From: Setaria digitata
Taxonomy: Eukaryota > Nematoda > Chromadorea > Rhabditida > Setariidae
Reading direction: 5' to 3'
DNA: 64,000 nt
NCBI GenBank assembly: GCA_003640385.1
Contig: RCAB01000305.1
Span: 1 to 64,000, forward strand
Positions within the stretch are counted from its first letter, which is position 1, and each line of letters opens with the position of its first letter. The position numbers and the translations under genes were made by a program. Shown here one piece after another: positions 1 through 13,300 of the stretch. The notes under the pieces were generated by a model. It worked only from the letters and a program-made list of their open reading frames with translations, did no database searches and was not told the origin of the DNA.

Positions 1-17
1 AAAAAAAAAACACTTAC

Positions 18-128
18 AAGAAGGCTAAAACAACCGACGGTAGTGTCAAGACCAATCGTACTTTCACCATTGACCATATTACTGATTAAATTTTCCGGTC
101 GTATTTTTCTTCTCTTGTTTTCCTCAAC
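18..128 (-). CDS. Internal exon of an unidentified gene, continuing off the left edge
   Basis: On the minus strand an acceptor ending in CATTCAG opens a 111-nt exon with 37 uninterrupted codons, closed by a consensus GTAAGT donor at 17-12. The peptide begins VEENKRRKIRPENLIS and ends GCFSLL; its first third is strongly basic. The exon is phase 0 at both ends. I do not recognise the family. The rest of the gene, at least its 3' part, lies left of the window. No convincing upstream partner was found between 129 and 4353; a possible donor near 655 does not match in phase. This is the only exon-like structure I trust at this edge. Confidence 0.5.
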
Positions 129-1355
129 CTGAATGAACTGAATTCACCACTCCGCAGTTTCATTCTTCAGTACTGCATAAATAATAATTTAGTAGTTATA
201 ATAATGATAATGGTTAATTGCGCAATAATAGCAATAATTTACAGTTAGTAATTAACAATAATCATTTAATAATTAGTTTTTAATAATTGATTAATAACAA
301 AAATAAGTGGCACTTTTAATAAAGAAGAGGAAAAAGGAATTCAAATTGTTAGAGCTCAAGAAATTTAGAATTCGATGATTAAATAAAACTCAAAGATATT
401 CTTTAAAAGGAAACAAATTTTCTCATCTTCTTTCGTTTTCATGTCATGACGAATGTAAGTTCCTGAACCAACATTACCTAACGAAAATTATTTTGAATTT
501 TATCGTTTTGAAAGAAACTGAAATTGAAATGATCATTAAACTGGCAGCACCCATTTGCAAAATATTTATGTCAAGATAATTATATATATAATTATATATA
601 TATATATATATATTTGTAATTATATATATATATATATATAATTACAAATACCTTACCTGCAGGAAATATGAAGAATGAAACTTTTGTAACTAAATAAATG
701 CGAATGGTTTTCACGTTACTGGCATGCTTCTCTGTTTTTCTTTTTCTTTTTTTGAAGTTATGTCGTTCATGAAATAATATTTTTAATAAAATTTAACAAA
801 AAAAAAAAAAAAATTTAAAAGGCTCCATCGGATAAACACTTTAATGGAATAATTGAACATAATTAGCATTGAAATAGAAATAGGAATTGAAAAGTCGTTG
901 CGAGGAAAAAAAATTTGTGTAAAAGTTGTTCAAAATCAGTTCTATTCACTAACAATCAGTGAAAAGTGCAAATAATAGTTAAACTTGACTCAGTGATTGA
1001 TTTAATCGCTTTTGAATAATAATGAAGAGTTTTTGGACTGCTTCTTTTCCTAAAATAACATTTTCAAATTTCCTAATAGCAAATGTCAAATACAAACACA
1101 AATACGGTCATTTCGAAGGAAAAGACTTTCAAATCACAGATAATAATAACTTTACGATGAAAGGAGTTAAGAGGAATTTAAAAGAAAAAATCATTCAGTG
1201 ATAAGGTTTTATAGAGGACAGGTTTCTCTGAAGTCTGATTAACCTTGCCGACTGGTTATTGCGATGAATTAATATTAATATTGTTTGTTATTTGCTATTA
1301 TGAATTCTCTTATTTATGTTAATAAGACAACCAATTAATTGCTCATTAATTTTAC

Positions 1356-1624
1356 AGCAATTTGTTATTGCTATTATTTTATTGTACTTATTGGTTACAG
1401 GTAAATTTGAATGAAGCGCATGAAAAGGTGGAATAGTGAGGTAGAAAATGATAAGTGATAATTGAATAAGAAAAGAGATGCTACAATNGCAGCAATTTGT
1501 CATTGCTATTATTTTATTGTACTTATTGGTTACAGATAAATTTGAATGAAGCGCATGAAAAGATGGAATAGTGAGGTAGAAAATGATAAGTGATAATTGA
1601 ATAAGAAAAGAGATGCTACAATTT
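1356..1624. repeat. Near-identical direct duplication around an N
   Basis: About 132 bp before the N at 1488 recur after it with a handful of substitutions (for example TTGTTATTG/TTGTCATTG and AAGGTGG/AAGATGG). The copies end at the same point, as expected for two alleles or contig ends placed side by side. Confidence 0.75.
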
Positions 1625-2346
1625 TGATATCATAAAAGATCGGAAAATTCCTAGAGATTATGGAAGGTAAGAAGATGTAACCTGAAAATATATGCAGGAT
1701 CAAAACAGAATGATAGCAATTTATATTAGAGAGATGAGTTTTATAGCAAGATGACAAAAGTGGAATTTAGTATCAGAGTGTGACAGTGGATTGAAGAGGA
1801 GGTGGTAGTGAATTCAGAATATTGCAATATTTCTCGATGGAGAGAATGCAAGTAGAATTATTTGCGAAGATCTTTTCATTACTGAATTGCGAACAATTTT
1901 AATTCTTTCACTAATTGCCAGAATTTGAGAAGAAATGTTGCAATTTTCGAATAACATCACAAATAAATTTTGATTTTGAATTCCGATGAATTCTTTCAAG
2001 TTTCATACTTTACTTACGCTATTTTTTTAGTTCTTTTTCTCTTCTTTTTTTTTTTTTTTTTATTGGATAACCACTTTTAAAACAACCCTACAAATTGAAA
2101 AATTGGATCTTTTTTTGAATTATTTCATTTTTAGTATTTTCAAAAAAATTAAGCTTGAATTTTTTTTTCGAAAAGGAGTAAAATGTTACTTAGAAAATTT
2201 TTGAAAATATCTATAAACTTTCTTCCCATCCAACGATATGATCTTTTTTTCTCAAAAATAATTCCTAATTATAAAGAGACAAAAATTTCCACCCTCAAAG
2301 AAAAGAATGACGGTATAATTTGCTAAGTAATATTCAAGTTTTTTTT

Positions 2347-2632
2347 TTAATAATTATGGATTAGATATACGATATCATAAATTTCACAGTTTCTAAAATG
2401 TGGAAAAAAAATAAATCTGAGAATTCAGAGTGTTAAAAAAATATAAAGCTCAATTTTAAGGAAGAAAATAATTTGAATTTTTTCCTATGNTTTTAATAAT
2501 TATGGATTAGATTACGATATCATAAATTTCACAGTTTCTAAAATGTGGGAAAAAATAAATCTGAGAATTCAGAGTGTTAAAAAATATAAAGCTCAATTTT
2601 AAGGAAGAAAATAATTTGAATTTTTTCCTATG
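2347..2632. repeat. Near-identical direct duplication around an N
   Basis: About 140 bp before the N at 2490 recur after it, differing by a 2-bp deletion (GATATACG/GATTACG) and in poly(A) lengths. The pattern matches the other N positions. Confidence 0.75.
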
Positions 2633-3746
2633 TGAAGTGGATTTTAAAAGAGCTAGCACTGGAAAAATGTTATGTTATTATCTCTCGTTTCTATTTTTCT
2701 ACTTTCTACTTTAAGCATTTCATTTTGGAAATAAAATTGATTAATTGCTGATGAGCATCATTTCAATTCTTTAAGTATTTTTATTCGTTAACATGGACAG
2801 AAATTACGTACATCTATTAACGTGCATATATATATATACATGCACCAAGTTCATGATTACCTGAAAAGTTTCTCAAAGAAAAAACGAATTATGTCAAAAA
2901 TTCTAAGTGTGATAAAAAAGCAGAATATTACTTCGATTTAAAATCCCTAGATGATATTAATTTTTGCTACTAAATAATTAGGAAATGACTAACATGTAAA
3001 CTATCCTAATTAGATGTTTATTAAATTAAAAAGGATGATAAAATACCATGTACAATTTCCTTACGTTATACTATCTATATTCCTTGGTTTAAAAACTTGC
3101 CTTTATCAAATTTTTAAATCTATCTGATAATAATCTGAGATAATCAACAGCTATTGGACCAAAACTCTAAAACATGGATATCCTGTGAATATTGTTTAAA
3201 TAACCAAATCATCGTCTCAATTTTCTTTTTTCCTTTATTTGATACCAAAATTACAGATCGCCAATTATTTCAAGCAGTTAGCAAGAAAATGAAATCATTT
3301 AAAATCATTAAAACTTCTGGACATAAGTAAAATAAAGTCCAGTGACAGATAACAAGACTCATTCCAATTCTGAGAAGTGATAATTAGTTGAATTTCTGAA
3401 TGTATGCATGGCAATTGCGGTGAAATCTCATCAAATACGATGATAAACCTCTCCACTTCCGCCGTATCAAACAACTAAATATTCGGATTTCTGATAATCT
3501 TATTTCTTCCTATTACCTTAACACAATAATCAAAATCTCAACATTAACACATCTAAGATTTCAAAAATTAAAATGATAAAATTGCTGGAATTATAAGTTC
3601 TTTTTCGTCAACATTTTTCACTTGAATTCATATATTCTGATCAAACTGTAATTATTTGAAGATTGGAAGTGTTAAGAAACGCAGCCACATATAAAAACTA
3701 ATCCACTTAAAAGTAAATATGCTTGTCAAGCATTACGACAATAAAA

Positions 3747-3948
3747 ATTTTATTATTAGTTTCATCCACCAAAATTTGAACGAACATGGACAAACAAACA
3801 TAAAAAAATTGTTCGAATATTGATTTTTATTTGGGAGACATGAACNGAATTTTATTATTAGTTTCATCCGTCAAAATTTGAACGAACATGGATAAACAAA
3901 CATAAAAAAATTGTTCGAATATTGATTTTTATTTGGGAGACATGAACA
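3747..3948. repeat. Near-identical direct duplication around an N
   Basis: About 98 bp before the N at 3846 recur after it with differences such as CCACCAAA/CCGTCAAA and GGACAAAC/GGATAAAC. Confidence 0.75.
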
Positions 3949-4353
3949 GAAATAAATTGAAATTGTGACATTATATTAACGCCGAAATATGAAAATTAAT
4001 ACTTTTATCTCACTTAAACCAGTAAAAAACATGAAAACTCGTCTCTTAAGTAACGTAAAAAATTCAACGTTTTAATGCTAGTTTCAACTGCTTTTGATCT
4101 CCTTTTAAACCACCACTATTTTTTCGAGAAATACTGCCAAAATATCTCTAGATTCTCCATTTGAAAATCTAGACATTTTGAGGTGTTTGGCCGGAGCTTT
4201 AAAGTACTAAAAGCAACAAAAATAGAAGGCCAACAACTGAAGATGTAAAATAATGTAACATCTACATCGAGATCACTACTATGTTGGGAAGTAAGGAAAA
4301 TCATTTCGCAACAGTAAAAATCGATGACACTAAAAGATGCACTGTAACAGGCC

Positions 4354-7300
4354 TCAAAACGCATATCGAGTTCGGATATCTTCTAGTTTCTTATGGATCT
4401 GAAAAAAATCTTTCTTCAGCTGACCTTTGATAATTTTAACAGAGCAGTAATTTCCAATCTCAATAACTGATTCAAAAAAAAAAAAATTAAATCTGCACCC
4501 ACTACATATTTCAATCACTCGAAACAAAAAGAAAAAAAATTTCAAAACTTGACTTTCTTGATGTAAAATACATATATATGATTAAAAATAAAATGGGAAG
4601 TATGAAATTCTCCCGACAATTTACTTTTCCAGTTTTTTTTTGCGATTGCGAGACTAACAAAAGGTAAAAAAATCCTTTACATTTCAAATCTCAAATTAAT
4701 CGTGAAACGACAACACATTTACCCTTTCAATTAATTAGTACTTCAGAAGAGATTACGTAATACCTCTTTCAGTCTATTAGCCTATAAATCCAATCCTTCT
4801 AACTTTGAAACCAAACTTTCCAGGAAAAAATATTTATTTGCAATCGAAATTACCTCTGTTGGTTTCCTTCCTAGTTCCTCACCAACCGACTTCTGTTTAT
4901 CCAGTGGCATTAATGAGTATTGTTCACAGAGGTCACCATCGATAATTGACTAAAATTTTCCAAAAAATAAAAATATCAACTGTTCAATCTCGTTTTATTT
5001 TACATGCTGCAAAAACGCAGTAGCATCTGTAATTTAAATTCCGAATATATTGATTAAATATGATAATATAAATTAATTTTCTACTCTTCATCTATCAAAT
5101 TGGGCATACCTTGACAGGAAAGTAATATGAACGATAAGCAAGATGATCACGACCACAAAGCGGCGGATATTCTACTCTCATATGCATTTCGAGGTTTTGG
5201 AAAAATTCAAATTCCTAAAATAATCAGAAATAAAATCGAAGGTCGGTATTTCTGATCCAAAAAAATATGAAACTATTTGAATAATAACTGCACAGAAGCA
5301 ATAAAATTAAGAAATACATAAAAATCAAAAAGCGAAACGAATGAAAATGAAATCGACAATTCCACGCGAATAAAAGTTGTAACTTACATCTCTCGACATA
5401 AATGGCACCAAAATTCCGATTATTCCTGAAATCGTAGTATAAGAAAGGCAATCATTTGCACCTGGTACTAGGGATGTCTTCTGCATTGATGTTACTGCAT
5501 CACCAATGTAGAGATGAGCTATGGCTTCCAGCTATAAAGTAACAATTCAAATTTTATTGTTCTTATTAAATTTACTGGCCATAATAACCTTTAAGACCAC
5601 TGATAGTTAATTTATCAATTTATATAATCAACTGTCATATTAACAGTAGCGCATACGATCAGTAATAACGATCCATCAAACTAAACTTCTGAAAGACAAC
5701 AATATTTAATGTGATAAACATCCACTGAAAAACAACAACATTTGACGTGATAAACTTCTATAACTCTAGCAACTGCAAATACTGATATTTAATCGAGTTA
5801 AACAAACTTTGAAATAATTTCCCGTTTCTACCATAATTTATTAGCAATCATATACTGATACATCAAACAATCAAATAATCTTGTACGTGAAGGGGAAAAC
5901 AAATAAAACATAGTTTTTGAAGAGATAAGTGAGAAAAAAGGAAGTGTTAAGTGAATATAAAATTTTTATATATATAAAAATATATATATATATATAACTG
6001 AATACGAAACAAAATAGCATACTTTTTGTGAAGCCCCATTTAGATTTCCTCGATCCCATAATGCGCGTACACCTGTTGGGTCTTCTTGCACTTCTTCAGT
6101 TACACCTTTCGGCAGTCGCAGCTAAAATTTAAAAATTACAAAACCTCAAGCTAACAGTCAAAATCAAGCAGAATGAAGCGTCATCAGTCAGAATTTAAAA
6201 AAAAAAAAAAAAAAAAAAAAATTAATGATAGCAAAACAGCATCATAAAAATCATCCACTTCTCTTTATAGACTTATGAGAGCTGAAAGCGAATTGTCTTA
6301 TTGGGCAGATGAGTATTTGACTTATAAATAGTATTTATTAGATTCCGTGGGAAATGATACTCCATGAAGGTTACTATTTCACAATTTTGTCACTTTAGCA
6401 CCTAAATAATAAATTAACCACGAAAGGAAGTCTTGTATATTAGAGTCACTATTTATTACTGAATAAGGATGTGTTATTGCGAAATAATTAAACGTCTCGT
6501 TCATTGATGCTCGAATATTAAAGTATTCATATGTCTAAATTTTCAAAACATACCATTTCTAGTTCATAAAATAAGTGAAATAAATTGAACAAGTTCTAAT
6601 TCGGTTGCACTATTACTTAGTTCGAGCCCTTCACCTATTTATATTATCTTTTATTGCAACTGCATACTTTTTTTGTCAACATTAAGTCGTTTTTTCTCAT
6701 CATCGGCCAACTGGGAAGGTAGAAGTAATGGTAACTTGATATAACTTTTTTATTAGTAATTGTACCTTATCATGTCTTAATCATTCGACTGCTGCTTGTT
6801 ATTACCAACTAAGATATGAGAAATTGGAAGTACATCAATAACAACTATCAATATTTATTCCTTAATACATATTTCCTAAGAATACAGAATAATAAAATAA
6901 TGATTAGATACTCACGAAGAATAGAAAATATATGAAAAAAAAATTACATTCGTACTGGTTTTATTTATAAATAACTAGCAATCAAGTAAACTTACCCGAT
7001 AACAGACAGAGTGATTAAAATATGGCCTACCTACTAATACTTCTTTTATTCAAATTTTTCAAAAATCTCACACATGATTGCATAAACCCAGTAAAGTTCC
7101 TACAATGTACAATACAATATAAATGTAACCAATTCCAGTATTTATAAATAAAATTGATTGAACTCACCACTGCAATATTTCCGAAACGATCTCCAACTGC
7201 AACTGTGTCGTAATCCAGCAAACATACACATGTTACATAACGTGGAGATGTCTCATCACAAAATATCGACAACTGACCATCCTTAAACACAAAACTGACT

Positions 7301-10300
7301 ACTGCTCAAATTTGATTCATTTTAGTTAGGTAATTCATTGCAATTTTTATCCTAGAATTTTAATTAAAACACATTAAATCGCCTGAAAAATTACCTGTTT
7401 TTTGTAACGCATAAAATGCACTGATTCTTGAGAATCACTTACAACAATACGTTGTCCCATTGAACGGATATCAACAACTTGTGTAGGTATTTGCTGGAAA
7501 AAAGTTAGGATAAAACCAAAATATTTATCATACGGATCAATGCACTAAAAAATAATTATTATTTAGACAATCAATTAAACAATTTCGACAAATAAATATA
7601 ATCAAATTACTACCACCATATTATTTTCGTCAATTAATTTGATGAATACAAAGAAAGCACGGGAAGGATAAACGCCCAGTTAATTAATTCAATTATAATT
7701 TAAGTGAAAGGAAAGTGGTTTTTCTTTTCTTTTCATTTTGAAACTTGGCAAATTATTATAAAACCAACCTCAAACTGGCAACTTATAACTCAAAATAATC
7801 CTGACATCAATTTTAATATTATCAGGTTCACTGGAGAAATTGATCCATTTATGTAGACTAATTTGATAGTTTCTGTTTCAGTAATTTAAATATTTTCAGG
7901 AATCAGTTACCCAATAAGGTTTGTGACAACCATTTTCGTTTATCATTAGTGAAAAATTCGTCTAAATTTACAAAAAATAAAATCTTTTGCACAACATTTG
8001 GTAAACGGAGGTTAAATTATGTAATATAGTTCGTTCTTAGAATTGTTACAAGTTCTTCCACCCTTTAGAGATGTCTTCTAGATTCATCGAAAGCTAAAAG
8101 TCTCAAAATATTTTCTTCAAGCAGAAGCATACTATCAAATTAATATTTTTATTTTTAGTGAGGCAAGCCACTCCACGGCACAAACACAGACATATCAATC
8201 TAGGATTATAAATAAAAAACTGCAACCTAAAATTTTCTCAAGGCTAGCCGAATATAGCAGATTACGAAAAATTTTCTGTTCCTAATTTACGAGCTTTCAA
8301 AAACAATTTTTTCTATTCCTTTGAAATGTGTATTGACGAAACTTTTTTTTCCGGAAATAGTTAATCACAATTTCATATGGGAAGCCTTAGGGTCACAATT
8401 ATTAAAAGTGACTAAATACTGTATCCTCCCAGGCAAAGCAAAAAGCATAAATATCCAAAGTCTCTAACAATATGTAATTTACGATTCCTTTTTTTCTCAT
8501 TTCCGGATAGCCCAGCACATAGTATTAATGCGTTTAATAACACTGAGAGACAAGGGAATGTGTTTTTCCTGGCTTAACTATTCATCATGATTAGTTGTGT
8601 GCATAGTTTTGATCTTATAACTACTGAATAAATTTCGGCAGCTCTTCCCTACTTTCCATCATAACCTCGAATGAGTTGCAAAGAAAGAAGAAGCAATAAA
8701 AAAGATGAAGAAAACCTCAACAAATATGAAGCAATAAAAAAGATGAAGAAAACCTCAACAAATATATCTCTTTGCTTTTTGTTTTTGTTTTTTTTTTAAC
8801 GATATATTGTCTTCTCATTGCTTGATACACAAGTATTAATTTAATTTCACAATTTCCTATCCCTTACTTACTGCTCAAGTTTTTATTCTTTTAGAATATT
8901 GACAAGATGGCGGTTATAACAATCAAGAAAGCACTGGTAATTATATTATGGACAATTTAGATGATAAACATTTTCAAGTCTAACTTCAATCATCTGAACC
9001 TACATACGGAGAATGTAATTTCAATTTCTATATGATGACGAGAATATACCCCTAAACTTCTAAGAAAATGAAGTAATGAAATCTGCTAATGTCGCCTCCT
9101 TCAAAATAACTCATAAACATTGTGAAATCATCTTAATAGCTTACATTTCTACACTTCTCAATAGTGGTAAACTAGATTAAGCCATTTTCAATGCCTTTGG
9201 TTTTCTTCAGCCTTTTATAATTCTATCACAAAATACTGCCATAATCAACATGAACTAAGTAGTGGTCCATTATCAAAACAAGCAACAAAGGATAGCGGAA
9301 GAGAGTAGTAGTAGGATTGAGAAGCTAGCAGTGATTTAAAAATACTTCGAATATCTCGAATAAGCACGACAAAACATTCATTCCTGATTAGTCTTCTATT
9401 TTGACTTCTTTAAATTCACATCATCTTTTAAATATTAGGGAAAAAAGTCTTCCCTTGTCCTAAAATATCAAAAGAAACTCAATCATACTTATCTAACTCT
9501 ATTTCCCACACCTGTAACGTGTCATCAACGATTCGCGAAATTCATTAGAAAAAGATTAAAAAAATATTTTTCCCTCAAAATTCATAAATACTTTAGGGAC
9601 AGAAAATTAAAATAAACTAATTAAAAAGGAATAAGTTATCAGGTGCATACTGAAATTCTAAATCCTCCCAATCGTCAGTCTACATTCTTAAACCCAATTC
9701 ATCTTATTTTTTCACCTCAGTTCCATCTCGAAATAGAAAACTGGTAATTAATCGGCTATCGCGTTTACTTTTAACATTTTGGAATTTTTTTTAGTTTGGT
9801 TACATTATTGGCATGCACACTTACCACACTTCTCTCTAAGCGATTCGGTATGATGCAAAGTTACATACGAGTAGTAGAAAAGAAGGCTGTAAAAATTAAG
9901 ACATCATTTCTAAAATGCTTCTATTTGGAAAAAATTGTAGGATTCTGGCTATACTATCTCTAATTCTTATTTAATTTCATTTTATTTCTCTATCTCGACA
10001 TCAATGAAACGCTGCACTTATGTGGAGTGGAATAAAATGAATCAAAATTCAAACTTCCTACAGATATTTTTTAAGTCTACTGTATTCACCATACTAGGTT
10101 CTATGATTGTTTTTGGTAATACACTGATTATTATTGCTGTAATGAAAAAACGGCTACGTGCTGCTACAAGAATGTTTATTTTATCCCTTGCTGTTTCCGA
10201 TTTAATGGTAAATGTATTATATTACAAAATAGAACAGTTTAGAAACCAGTTATTAAGTGAGCAATATTTTGAAAAACTTTTTAAACTGGCTATCATTCTA

Positions 10301-13300
10301 TCCCACTGCAAATCTCATTGATTCCAAATATCTGATTTCTCCAAAATTTTTGGATGGCTCGTTAATTCAAACTCCCAAAAATCACGATATTTAAGTGATA
10401 CGACGTCAATTCTAAGCAGCTATGAAAATTCCAGACTGGAATAATAGTTTTTCCGATCAGTGCTATAAACGAAGTGCTGAGCGGTTACTGGATATTCGGT
10501 GATTTGATGTGTATCACATGGATTACAGTGGATATTTGGTTATGTACAACATCCATTTACAATTTGGTTGCGACCAGTATTGATCGTTTGATCGCGATCA
10601 CAAAACCATTGCACCATGCAGCACTGGTAACTCGCGGGAGGGCTTACATGACTATCACTGCTATATGGACTGGTTCATTTCTGCTGAACAGTCCAAATTT
10701 CTTATTCGCAAATACTTATAAATCAATGGGTGACCAGTGTGTATGCATCCCAATATACACTAGCAGAACATACGTCATTTTTAGGTAAACAATTATACTA
10801 AGAGTAAGTGAATAATTAAATAGAAGAGTGCAATCAGCAAGCAGTAAGTAAATATTCAAAAAGTTTCCTGATTCTATCTAAATGCTCCAAATTATTCAAC
10901 TTCGACTATTTCGCAACGTGCTAAATTTATTCACAAATAGTTTTCCAATTTACACTGAACTACAAAGTAGGAAAATGATCAAAAATTAAAAATGTTAATT
11001 ATAAAAGAATTAGAATTATTATTATATTATGCCACATCTTATATATAATTAAACTAATATCCTGAAAACAATGCATCATTTATGATTTTAGCGCGTCATT
11101 CAGTTTCTATGTACCAATGGCAATCATCGTTTTCATTTATACAAAAATTTACATAGCCACAAGACGAGCTATGAAAGGAGCTACCCTTTACAATATGCCA
11201 TCAACAATCACCATGAGTACATTGGAAAAAGAATCATCTCATGGCCAATATAAGATTTTTCGGTAAACTTTAAAAAAGATTCTAAGAAAAGCTACCACTG
11301 ACAAAAAAGCTTTATCGAAGACAGGATTTACGTTTTTGAAGAATAAATGGAATTTAGAAACGGCGGGGCAATCATCATAAAACGTAACGCATGAATACTT
11401 CAACATCACAACCAGGTTTTCTGATCAGATCCTCCTCTAACTGATCCAATGTTTCGGAAACATCAATCTCTTTACTCTAGCAGCCTTCTATCATCAAAAA
11501 ATTTAATCAAAACTTTATGGAAGCTTTTTCGAAAAATTCTTATCCAATCATTTTCAGGGGTCATGCGCAAATGGTTCACAAGGAAAAGTCTAAAAGAAAA
11601 TATAAAATCAAGAAGCGGATAAGGGAAGGGAAATATACGTCACGAAATTACCACACAAATTCAAATATTTTACCTACACACACTGAAATGGTAAAAACTT
11701 GAGTACTACACTCTCAGTTAAGGGCATTTTTGCCTTAATTCTTGCCCACTTATGATACTGAAGAAATTTTATCATCCACCGCCCTCAACCATTTCGAATA
11801 GACCTATTATTAAGCAACCACTAGTGTGATCAAGGAAATAATTTAACGAAATAAATGAATCACCAGCATGAATATTTTCGTCAGTTTCCGATCGAAATGT
11901 TCGAAATTTCAAGTTTCTACTACTACGGGGGGACATCGCAATATGTTCAGTAGCCTATCCGTAAAATTTTGTAAATTTTAAACCACACTTTAATTTCATG
12001 ATCAAATAGTACTCCAAAACTTAACTCCATAATTTCTCGGTCTGAGTTCCTCTACCAGAACACTAAACACAGCTGCAACTGTGAACTTCCTTACCAATAA
12101 TAATGTGGTTCCAATACCTCAATATATTTCTTTTCTTTGAAAAATTAAGAAAAGCCTAATTTCAGCATCAATCTAATCGTCTAAAACATACAAAAAGCAA
12201 ACCATGGAACATAAAATCCGGAATAACCAAGAAAAGTCTCGAACGGTAAATTGTTACTTAGTAACATTATAAATTATGCAGACAGCAAATAAAATTATGG
12301 TTTAAGAACTGCTTTCAAGAGCTCAGCTTCTTTTGCATTAAAGCTTTATTATTAATAAAATATTTAGGAATCATTTGCAGAGTTAAATTAATTAAATATC
12401 TACTTCAACGATTTCATTTTATCGTTGGGGGAGGGAGGAGGTTAATTTCTTTTCTATTTTCTTTTTTACATTAAAAAAGAAAAAAGGAAAGATATATAAA
12501 TTGTTAATTTAATTCTACAAATGATTCCTAAATATGTTATAAATAAAATACCAGCGGCATCATCAAAGGGTTAGAAAACTATATTTCACGATATTTCATG
12601 AACTGCTTAAATCCAACTTACCTACTAACATTTCTTTTTCCTTGAGAACTCGCACTAAATCCAATACTTCCTAAATCTTTAAAGGAAATTTTCAGGAACT
12701 ATTCTTGTCAACAAACTGATAATTTAATCGACAAAGATTACCAGGATGACTCATCTTTACATATTTCCGCTGTTTCAACAAAAATTAAACTACAGGTTAC
12801 TTCGGATAAAAAGCAAAAACTCGAGTTAAAAACCGCTAAAACAGTGGCTATGGTTAGTGGCTCTGTCGTATTTTGCTGGCTTTTTTTCAGCATACTATAT
12901 GGATTTTCTTTCAATGTTAGCCCACACATCTGGTCTATATCGCGTTGCATAGGCCATGTTAATTCAGCCCTTAATCCTATCATATACACTTTTCTAAATC
13001 GAGATTTCAGGAATTATTTTAAGGAATTGTTTACTCGCCCTGTAAACTGTCGAAGTTGAAATATTGGAAATTAATTATGTTTAAGTTATAAGTCTGAAAG
13101 AAAACTCTATCTCAGAGATCACATATACATTAAATCCGTAAAAGTAGAAATAATCTATTTCTATAACAAGGCGAATCCTGAAACTTCTTGTTGAGTTTTA
13201 CAGAAACCTTCCATTCCTAATTTTTTCAAGGGCGAATGCCGAATTCCACTTCGACAACCTACCTGAACTCTCTGTTAACATTAGCATGGAAAGCTAAACT

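Larger units (their letters stand above)
129..4353. other. AT-rich interval without a recognised gene
   Basis: The interval lies between the left-edge exon and the SF3B3 stop codon. It holds a TA-dinucleotide tract (about 580-650), many poly(A)/poly(T) runs, and three single-N positions (1488, 2490, 3846), each flanked by a near-duplicate of 95-140 bp. Short open frames at 1288-1999 lie in or next to the duplicated segments and show no splice or codon signature of genes. Some of it is presumably the SF3B3 3' UTR, but I saw no canonical AATAAA close to the stop. Confidence 0.6.

Noticed and set aside
12738..12989. 83-codon minus-strand frame opposite the GPCR last exon
   Set aside because: It is the shadow of the receptor coding exon on the other strand.
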